Positions 15,714-21,382 of a stretch of 21,382 nucleotides of DNA are shown piece by piece (position 1 is the stretch's first letter; each line of letters begins with the position of its first letter). This stretch comes from Elusimicrobiota bacterium (GTDB taxonomy: Bacteria > Elusimicrobiota > Elusimicrobia > 2-01-FULL-59-12 > JACPXA01). Under the pieces are notes generated by a model that did no database searches, was not told the DNA's origin, and worked only from the letters and a program-made list of their open reading frames with translations. The stretch is taken from the NCBI GenBank assembly GCA_016196785.1, contig JACPXA010000118.1:1-21382 (forward strand), in the 5' to 3' direction. The position numbers were made by a program, and so were the translations under genes.

Positions 15714-16722
15714 CAGCGTTCCCCTTCATAAAACGTTTCCATGATTGGTACAATTCCGGGAGTTTGCCAAGGAGCGCTTGGATCTTCATGGCCTCCTGGT
15801 GGGGACGCGCCGGGCTTCCAAATACCACCGCCCCATCGGGCAGATCGTCCATCACCCCGGACTGCGCCGCGACAATCACGCGATCTCCGATTCGCAGATG
15901 CCCCGTCAATCCCGCCTGGCCGGCCAGCGTTACATGGTGGCCGAGACGGGTGGAGCCGGAGACCCCGACCTGGGCGACGATGATGCAATGTTCCCCAATC
16001 TGTACATTGTGGGCAATCTGAACGAGGTTGTCAACCTTCGTTCCCGCCCCGATAACGGTGCTTCCAGTCGTCGCGCGGTCCACGGTCACGTTGGCTCCCA
16101 GTTCGACATCGTCCCCGATGAGAACGGTCCCTAATTGAGGGATCTTCTCATGCCGTCCCTCACGTTCTGCGAAGCCGAACCCGTCCGCCCCAATGACCGT
16201 ACCTGAATGGATGATCACCCGATGCCCAACGGTGACCTCCTCCCGAATCACCACCTGAGGGTAGAGGACGCAATCGCATCCGATCCGCACAGTGCGTCCA
16301 ATGTAGCATTGGGGGTACACCACCGTCCGCGCGCCAATTTCGGCTCCAGCCTCAATGACACTCCACGCTCCCACCGCCACGCCTGGCTCCAGTTTCGCCC
16401 TCGGGTCAATGACCGCGGAGGGATGGATCCCTTCGGGATGCCGCTCGCGCTCTTTGGCTAAAAGATTCAGCACTTGCCCAAAGGCCCACTGGGGATGCGC
16501 GACCCGGATCACAGGCCGATTGTTCACCTGGAGGTGATCCTGTAGTAATACCGCGCCCGCGCGGGTCGCCTTCAGTGCCTTCGCATACTTGGGGTTGCCA
16601 AGGAAGGAGATGTCCCGCTCGGTCGCTTCCTCCAGCCCCGCCGCGCCTTCGATGAGGCGGGAGCCATCCCCCTCAACAGTGCCTCCTACCAATTTGGCGA
16701 TTTGGGAGACGGTTAGACGCAT
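15706..16722 (-). CDS. lpxD: UDP-3-O-acylglucosamine N-acyltransferase LpxD
   Basis: Adds the second 3-hydroxyacyl chain (N-2) in lipid A synthesis. 338 aa, normal length. The N-terminal uridine-binding domain covers about residues 1-100 (TVSQIAKLVGGTVEGDG, DISFLGNPKYAK). The left-handed beta-helix follows from GIHPSAVIDPRAKLEPGV. Catalytic His is about 238 in LVQIAHNVQIGEHC. GADGFGFA and SGSTRLGHHVTLAGQAGL are family signatures. A C-terminal helix (ALLGKLPELYQSWKRF) closes the protein. It lies 28 bp after ompH. Intact. Confidence 0.97.
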   Translation of the reverse strand: MRLTVSQIAKLVGGTVEGDGSRLIEGAAGLEEATERDISFLGNPKYAKALKATRAGAVLLQDHLQVNNRPVIRVAHPQWAFGQVLNLLAKERERHPEGIHPSAVIDPRAKLEPGVAVGAWSVIEAGAEIGARTVVYPQCYIGRTVRIGCDCVLYPQVVIREEVTVGHRVIIHSGTVIGADGFGFAEREGRHEKIPQLGTVLIGDDVELGANVTVDRATTGSTVIGAGTKVDNLVQIAHNVQIGEHCIIVAQVGVSGSTRLGHHVTLAGQAGLTGHLRIGDRVIVAAQSGVMDDLPDGAVVFGSPARPHQEAMKIQALLGKLPELYQSWKRFMKGNADD

Positions 16723-16750
16723 TCGAATATCCCGATCGTTTTCGAACTCA

Positions 16751-17563
16751 TCACTTCCCCCGCAGTCGTTGTTTGACGGCCTCGGTCAGGTCGAGCGCGG
16801 ATTTGCTGTAGAGCACATGTTGCCGATCCACGATGAGCGTAACCGACTCTTCGTTGGCCACTTCCTCCAAGGCGCGGTAGATCCGAGCCATGACCGCTAG
16901 ACTTTTCTCTTCCTCCATGCGGTGGATCTCCTGTTCGATTTGCCGCCTCAGATCCTGAAACGCGGTTTCCAGTTTTGCCAATTCCTGCCGCTTAGCGGCG
17001 AGCTCGTCCTGTTTCCTCATCGGCGTTTGCCTGACGATCCCTGTGCTGGGAGACACGCTGCCGGGCACAGTGGTGGTGCTGGAGGTGGGTGGGGCGCTGG
17101 AGATGGTGAGCGCTCCGGGAGCCGTGCTTGTGCTTGGTTGAAGCCACGGCGCAACCGCTGAAAACGCGCTGCTCGGGAGAGATCCTCCGGAGGGAGTGGT
17201 GCCTGTCGAGGTCACGGTGCCTGTCGAGCTTGCCGGCGGGGAGGAGGTGCGACTCGCAGTGGAGGTCAGGACGGTGGTGGTACCTGATGAAGGACTCACC
17301 ACCTCCGAGCGCGGCGTGGTTGATGCGATGTCGAGCTTCAGCATGGCGATCTCTTGGGCCTTGATCTTCAGTTTTTGACGCTTATCGAACACGAGTGCGT
17401 TCAGCTCCGCTTGAGCCTGTTTCGTGCCAGGGAATTCCTCGAAGATCCTTTCCATGTCAACAAACGCGACCTTTTCCGTTACCGGCCGCTGGGGTTCGCC
17501 CACGGTGAGCTCCGCCGCTCCGAGTGGCTGTCCCAGAACCAGTAAGGCGATCAATGGTGTCAT
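16751..17563 (-). CDS. skp: OmpH/Skp-family periplasmic chaperone with a large Ser/Thr/Pro insertion
   Basis: Periplasmic holdase carrying unfolded outer-membrane proteins to BamA. I start it at the ATG at 17563 (270 aa), giving the short signal peptide MTPLIALLVLGQPLGAAELT; the longer open frame upstream lies in a palindrome. AAGGGAGG is 10 bases upstream. Core: VAFVDMERIFEEFPGTKQAQ, then a coiled coil to about residue 80. Next comes a ~100-residue Ser/Thr/Pro/Val-rich low-complexity stretch with an 18-bp tandem repeat (17198-17228). The return coiled coil (KQDELAAKRQELAKLETAFQ) and ESVTLIVDRQHVLYS end it. Usual Skp length is 160-180, so the tip of the tentacle appears extended. It lies directly after bamA, the expected context. 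Confidence 0.88.
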   Translation of the reverse strand: MTPLIALLVLGQPLGAAELTVGEPQRPVTEKVAFVDMERIFEEFPGTKQAQAELNALVFDKRQKLKIKAQEIAMLKLDIASTTPRSEVVSPSSGTTTVLTSTASRTSSPPASSTGTVTSTGTTPSGGSLPSSAFSAVAPWLQPSTSTAPGALTISSAPPTSSTTTVPGSVSPSTGIVRQTPMRKQDELAAKRQELAKLETAFQDLRRQIEQEIHRMEEEKSLAVMARIYRALEEVANEESVTLIVDRQHVLYSKSALDLTEAVKQRLRGK

Positions 17564-17566
17564 GGT

Positions 17567-17682
17567 GAGGAGGCCTCCCTTCGCGTTGTTCAGGGGAGGC
17601 CGACGTGACCATCTACGGGTGCTTAAGGGGCAGCAGATCCCCACGTCGGCCTTTCCTTGAGGCTTTAAAGGGTGGCCTCCTC
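17567..17682. repeat. Palindrome between bamA and ompH covering the ompH ribosome-binding site
   Basis: Outer arms 17567-17581 and 17668-17682 pair with one mismatch in 15; inner arms AGGCCGACGTG (17597-17607) and its complement (17642-17652) are perfect, with equal spacing either side. The whole ~116 bp can fold as one long hairpin in the bamA-ompH mRNA. The likely ompH Shine-Dalgarno, AAGGGAGG (plus-strand 17574-17581), lies within the outer arm. It is either a REP-type element or a regulatory structure; no poly-U tract follows to make it a terminator. Confidence 0.7.
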
Positions 17683-17695
17683 GGGATGCCATCGG

Positions 17696-20179
17696 TTAAA
17701 ACAAATTCCCGACGGTGAAGTGGATCTGACTAAGCTCTTCCCCGGGCTTGTGATTCAAGCCATACCCCCAATCGAGTCGAAGCGGGAACACCGGTGTCTT
17801 AAACCGAATCCCAAACCCGATGGCAGTCTTGAGATTGAAATCCCCCCGTCCGATCTTATATCGGACCTCGCCGAACTCCTCCCATGCCCCGCCGATATCT
17901 AAGAAGAAGGCACCTTGCAGAAGAGTCCGTCCCCCCACATCCGGGGCGATGGGGAACTTGTACTCGGCGTTTCCTAACGCCATGATGGTCCCGCCTTGCT
18001 TTTTGCCGACTTCCCCGAGGTTATACCCCCGTACGGTGTCAGGGCCTCCCATGATGAACCGCTCGGTCACGGGGACCTGTCGCGAGGACCCATATTCACG
18101 GATGAACCCAGCGCGTGCATTCAGGGAGAAGACAAACTTCCAGAACGTCGGCAGGAACCACGACCCGGTGACTGTCGGGGCATAGAACGAGACATTTCCA
18201 CCCAAGGGGCCGCCTGCGACCTGCATCGAGCTGGTGTAGCGATGACCACGATTCGCGTCGAAGATGTTATCCCGGGTGTCATGGATGACCTGGGAGGTGA
18301 GGCTGGAGATGTTGGAAACCTCTTTCTGAGCTGGTTGAAGATTGATGATTTCCTGTCGAAGCCTCGAGTTAATATCAAAGAGACGGACTCGATCGTAGGA
18401 GTAGGTAAAAGCCAGACTGAGGGTTTCAGACAAGCGGGGGCCCAACCGGACCGCGCCCCCTTGTCGCCGCTCTTTAAAGGCACTCCGTTCATCACGGAAT
18501 TGTCGCAGGCGCACAAGGTTTCTCAAATCCAACCCAAAGCTCATGGGTTTGCCCAGGAACCAGGGCTCGGTCCAACCGATCTCGTAGTTCTGGCGTCGAG
18601 CCCCGAACTCCCAGAGGAGATTTAAGCGCTGGGCCCGTCCGAAGAGGTTGATATGCTGAACTTGGAGGGTGCCTAAGAGGCCGTCCACGGAGGAGAACCC
18701 GGCGCCGGCGGAGAGGATGCCGGGTTTGCCTTCAGTGACCGTAAAGACCACATCGGCTCGCTGGGGGCCAGACGGCTGCTGGATATCCACATCCACGTTG
18801 TCCAGGAACCCCAAGTTGTAGAGTTTTTCCACGCTTCGGCGCGCCGAGCTCCAATTGAACACCTGCCCTTCCTTCAGCAGGATCTCACGCCGGAGGACAT
18901 AGGTTTTTGTGTGGGTGTTTCCATCCACGAAGATCCGGTCCACGAACACGACGTTTCCTTCATCAATCTGGAAGTCAACGTCCACCGCACCTTCCGCAAG
19001 GTCCTGCTTAAACTCCGGTTTGACCTGAACTCGAAGGTACCCCTTCTCCCCATACATCTCTTGGAGTTTCGCTAGGGTGGCGTCGAGGCGCTCCTTGTTG
19101 AAGATATCGCCCTCCTCGAATTGAAGCGTCTTGATGAGGTCCTGAGTGGCAAAAATCGTGTGGCCGTGGAAGGTTACGGCGCCGAAGCTAAACTGAGGCC
19201 CCTCCTCAATGGCGATGGTGAGGTCCAGGCGGGTTCGGTCCTCGTTGAACACCTGTTGGGGCTCTTTCACTTTCACGTTTTGGTAGCCGTGGTTCTGGTA
19301 CCAGCGGGTCAACTCCTGAAGATCCTTTACTAGAATATCGTCTTTAAAGACCTTCTTGGGACGGCTTTTCATCAGCTTCAGCAATCGCCGTTTGGAGAGA
19401 ACCGTGGCTCCGGGAAACTGAATCTCTCGGATCACCACACGTGACCCCTCCGTGACAAAGAACGTCAGCGTCAACTGGTTGGACTTCTCGTCCAATGTGG
19501 TGTAGTGCTCAACCACCACCGCGGCAAACCCTTTCTCTTTGTAGAGCGAGACCACCTTTTGGATATCTGCCTGGAGCTTGAACTTATCAAACGGTTCTTG
19601 TTCTTTCAGGCTGATCTCGTCCTTTAGCTTCGAACGCGAGAATTGCCGGATCCCTTTGAAGTCAATCCGTTTGATGATGGGTTTCTCGACGACCCGGAAC
19701 GTCACCCTCTTTCCCTTTAGCCCCCCACCCACGCCCGCTAGCCCTCCGGGCCCGTCCGCGGGAAGGTCGGTCACATCAACCGTGACGTCTTCGAAGGATC
19801 CCAGCCGATAAAGTGCCTGCACCTTTTGTTGGAGCATGGCCTCATCATACCGATCCCCTTTCCGGAGCTTAATCTCTGCCTCGATGACCCGCTTCCGCAC
19901 GTTCTTATTTCCCTGGATGAGCACCTCAACAATGGTCGCTGGGATCGTGGAGGGTGGGGACGGTACCGTAGCGGTGGAGACCGTCGGCGCCGCACTTGAG
20001 GTCTCAACGATAAGGGCTGGAGCAGTCACGCGGGGTCCTGTCGAAACTGTCACCCCAGTTGTCGGCGCCGCACTCGGGGGATCATCGGCGTGAAGAACGC
20101 CACACACCATCGTCGCCCCCACGATCGCCAGCCCAGACCATCTCCAACCGTATCGCACCGCACGTTGTTTACAATCCAC
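17696..20179 (-). CDS. bamA: Outer membrane protein assembly factor BamA
   Basis: Omp85-family core of the BAM complex, inserting beta-barrel proteins in the outer membrane. 827 aa from a GTG at 20179. That start gives the signal peptide (RYGWRWSGLAIVGATMVCGVLHA, then DDPP); GTG at 20158 is also possible. The open frame reaching 20329 would run over the divergent promoter and gene, so I reject it. A Thr/Ser/Pro-rich linker of about 50 residues precedes five POTRA domains (about 90-470, starting VEVLIQGNKNVRKRVI). The barrel follows, with the signature VRGYNLGEVG in loop 6 and a terminal Phe (TVGNLF). It heads the cluster with ompH, as expected. Intact. Confidence 0.95.
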   Translation of the reverse strand: MDCKQRAVRYGWRWSGLAIVGATMVCGVLHADDPPSAAPTTGVTVSTGPRVTAPALIVETSSAAPTVSTATVPSPPSTIPATIVEVLIQGNKNVRKRVIEAEIKLRKGDRYDEAMLQQKVQALYRLGSFEDVTVDVTDLPADGPGGLAGVGGGLKGKRVTFRVVEKPIIKRIDFKGIRQFSRSKLKDEISLKEQEPFDKFKLQADIQKVVSLYKEKGFAAVVVEHYTTLDEKSNQLTLTFFVTEGSRVVIREIQFPGATVLSKRRLLKLMKSRPKKVFKDDILVKDLQELTRWYQNHGYQNVKVKEPQQVFNEDRTRLDLTIAIEEGPQFSFGAVTFHGHTIFATQDLIKTLQFEEGDIFNKERLDATLAKLQEMYGEKGYLRVQVKPEFKQDLAEGAVDVDFQIDEGNVVFVDRIFVDGNTHTKTYVLRREILLKEGQVFNWSSARRSVEKLYNLGFLDNVDVDIQQPSGPQRADVVFTVTEGKPGILSAGAGFSSVDGLLGTLQVQHINLFGRAQRLNLLWEFGARRQNYEIGWTEPWFLGKPMSFGLDLRNLVRLRQFRDERSAFKERRQGGAVRLGPRLSETLSLAFTYSYDRVRLFDINSRLRQEIINLQPAQKEVSNISSLTSQVIHDTRDNIFDANRGHRYTSSMQVAGGPLGGNVSFYAPTVTGSWFLPTFWKFVFSLNARAGFIREYGSSRQVPVTERFIMGGPDTVRGYNLGEVGKKQGGTIMALGNAEYKFPIAPDVGGRTLLQGAFFLDIGGAWEEFGEVRYKIGRGDFNLKTAIGFGIRFKTPVFPLRLDWGYGLNHKPGEELSQIHFTVGNLF

Positions 20180-20184
20180 ATTCA

Positions 20185-20200
20185 ACTGCAGATTATAGCA
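20185..20200 (-). promoter_or_regulatory. Extended -10 promoter candidate for bamA cluster
   Basis: The minus strand reads TGCTATAAT (20200-20192), a perfect extended -10 element. No good -35 is seen at the usual spacing, which extended -10 promoters tolerate. Transcription would begin near 20185, only about six bases before the GTG at 20179, so the mRNA would have almost no leader. This is a sequence-only prediction for the long minus-strand cluster. Confidence 0.5.
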
Positions 20201-20240
20201 AAATTCACGTAGAAAAATTGGCTCATTTTCCCTACAGCGG

Positions 20241-20268
20241 TTGACTTTAGAGCAGAAGGGGATAGAAT
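20241..20268 (+). promoter_or_regulatory. Sigma70-like promoter for the divergent membrane protein gene
   Basis: TTGACT at 20241-20246 and TAGAAT at 20263-20268 are separated by 16 bases, close to consensus. Expected initiation near 20275, two bases before the ATG at 20277. This points to a leaderless message if that start is used. It lies back to back with the bamA promoter within about 80 bp. Confidence 0.5.
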
Positions 20269-20276
20269 GAACGGAT

Positions 20277-21382
20277 ATGAAACACTCCTCCGGTGCCCGA
20301 AGGAACAATCCTCGTTGGATGCTGATCAAAAAGGAACAGGTGCTTGAACGGTGTCTTCCTCTCTGGGGTTTTTGGCTGTTGCTGGCGTGGAGTCTTTCTA
20401 TCCTTGGCTATTACTATTTGGCGTCTGCTGGTTCAGTCCCTGTGGGAGCGCTGTTCAGCGTCCTGGACACCTTCAATGGGTTTTCCGTTACCCGATGGGT
20501 TTCCCAGTTCAGTATCCCGCTGTTATGGAATGGGTGGATTTTGATGGCCTGTACCCTCTTTGGAAACACCATCTTACATTGGACCAAGGTTCCTTTCAGC
20601 GGTAGGTGCGAGCGGATCGTCTTTTCCATGGGGGTCGGGCTGGGGACATGCGCCTATTGCATATTTCTGTTGGGGCTCATCCATTGGTGGAACGCGTATT
20701 CGATGATTGGGCTCCTGGTGCTCTTTTCCGCGATTGGATTGTTCAGTATTCGCTCAATGAGGGGTCCTCCCTCTATGGGTCCGAACCGAGTCAATCAGCG
20801 ATGGGGGTGGATGGACACGGTGATGACCGTGGGGCTCGTCAGCTTACTGTCTTTGAATTTCCTTGGAGCACTGTCGCCACCGATCTTTTATGATACCCTG
20901 GTCTATCACCTGGCGATCCCGCGCCTGTATGCCATTGCCGGGGGGATCGTCCCCACCCCAACCAATCTCTATACAGGATTCCCATTCTTAACCGAAATGT
21001 TATATGGACTCTCGCTGATCCTGAGTGGTGAGACCACCGCGACACTGCTCCATTATAGCTTCGGCGTGGGGATCCTGTTCGTCTTGCTGGGATTTGCGTT
21101 ACGTTACTATGATCGTCGAATTGGACTGCTCGCTGGCCTCCTCTTTTATGCGACCCCCACAATTGCGTGGGAGTCATGGCTGACCGGGGTAGAGCTCAGT
21201 TGGGGGTTTTTTACGCTGCTTGCGTTGTATGCCTTCATCAATGCCATACGCTCTGAGGAACCGGCAAACCACCGCCGCTGGCTGTGCCTTTCAGCGCTGT
21301 GTAGCGGTTGGGCATTGTGCACGAAATATCTGGCGCTGGTCTACTGGTTCCCTGTGGCGCTGTTGTTGGTCGCTTGGTCAGA
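20277..21382 (+). CDS. Polytopic membrane protein, GT-C glycosyltransferase-like (3' end cut by window edge)
   Basis: Open from the ATG at 20277 to the right edge, 368 complete codons. Translation gives MKHSSGARRNNPRWMLIKKE, then repeated hydrophobic segments (LWGFWLLLAWSLSILGYYYL, MGVGLGTCAYCIFLLGLI, MIGLLVLFSAIGLF, TVGLVSLLSLNFLGAL and more). After the fourth segment there is a large-loop motif, PPIFYDTLVYHLAIPRLYAIAGGIV, followed by FPFLTEMLYGLSL; an acidic motif of this kind in the first large loop recalls GT-C (GT39/ArnT-like) lipid-linked sugar transferases. The precise substrate is unknown. ATG at 20319 is an alternative start. It is the only plus-strand gene and divergent from bamA. 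Confidence 0.7.
   Translation, partial: MKHSSGARRNNPRWMLIKKEQVLERCLPLWGFWLLLAWSLSILGYYYLASAGSVPVGALFSVLDTFNGFSVTRWVSQFSIPLLWNGWILMACTLFGNTILHWTKVPFSGRCERIVFSMGVGLGTCAYCIFLLGLIHWWNAYSMIGLLVLFSAIGLFSIRSMRGPPSMGPNRVNQRWGWMDTVMTVGLVSLLSLNFLGALSPPIFYDTLVYHLAIPRLYAIAGGIVPTPTNLYTGFPFLTEMLYGLSLILSGETTATLLHYSFGVGILFVLLGFALRYYDRRIGLLAGLLFYATPTIAWESWLTGVELSWGFFTLLALYAFINAIRSEEPANHRRWLCLSALCSGWALCTKYLALVYWFPVALLLVAWS

Noticed and set aside
20180..20329. Longer bamA start at 20329
   Set aside because: It would put about 50 unrelated residues before the signal peptide and run through the divergent promoter and the first codons of the plus-strand gene.
1..21382. CRISPR array, toxin-antitoxin, phage or defence system
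   Set aside because: No regularly spaced repeats, recombinase, nuclease or small paired ORFs were found; all genes on the minus strand are recognisable housekeeping, envelope or pilus genes.

Overview
This is a GC-rich window from a diderm (Gram-negative) bacterium with lipid A-type LPS, a BAM machine and type IV pili. The gene order (bamA, skp/ompH, lpxD, lpxC, fabZ, lpxA, lpxI, Gfo/Idh oxidoreductase, lpxB, msbA), the use of LpxI rather than LpxH, and the REP-like palindromes suggest the Nitrospirota, Methylomirabilota (NC10) or a Desulfobacterota relative. This placement is inferred from layout and protein flavour only; no search was run.

Layout: from about 20.2 kb down to position 1, every gene lies on the minus strand, tightly packed, often with 4-14 nt stop/start overlaps. 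Reading with transcription, an envelope block comes first: bamA, ompH/skp, lpxD, lpxC, fabZ, lpxA, lpxI, a Gfo/Idh dehydrogenase, lpxB and an MsbA-type ABC flippase. A mixed block follows: a ZIP metal transporter, thiS-thiG, an outer-membrane barrel protein, recG, coaD and pta. The block ends with the pilus motors pilB and pilT (pilT runs off the left edge). One gene is divergent, on the plus strand: a polytopic GT-C-like membrane protein that runs off the right edge. Both divergent units appear to start from one ~100 bp promoter region at 20.18-20.28 kb.

The lpx block would make lipid A precursor from UDP-GlcNAc (LpxA, LpxC, LpxD, LpxI, LpxB) and flip it (MsbA), while BamA and Skp build the outer membrane. 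The mixed block serves thiazole synthesis, CoA synthesis and acetyl-phosphate metabolism.

The most unusual feature is a series of apparent internal deletions, each in an otherwise well-preserved gene. recG lacks the whole Walker A region and changes frame. The lpxA/lpxI junction has lost the LpxA C-terminus and the LpxI N-terminus. msbA lacks the H-loop. lpxB and pta look short by about 20-26 residues. These are either assembly errors or real, recent damage; several of these genes are normally important, so an assembly problem is a serious possibility. The window also holds several palindromic elements: a 174-bp in-frame insertion in recG, a 283-bp element with 28-bp perfect terminal inverted repeats between lpxI and the oxidoreductase, a REP-derived tail on Pta, and a palindrome over the ompH ribosome-binding site. 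I found no CRISPR array, defence island, tRNA, rRNA or transposase. No gene-free stretch exceeds 300 bp.
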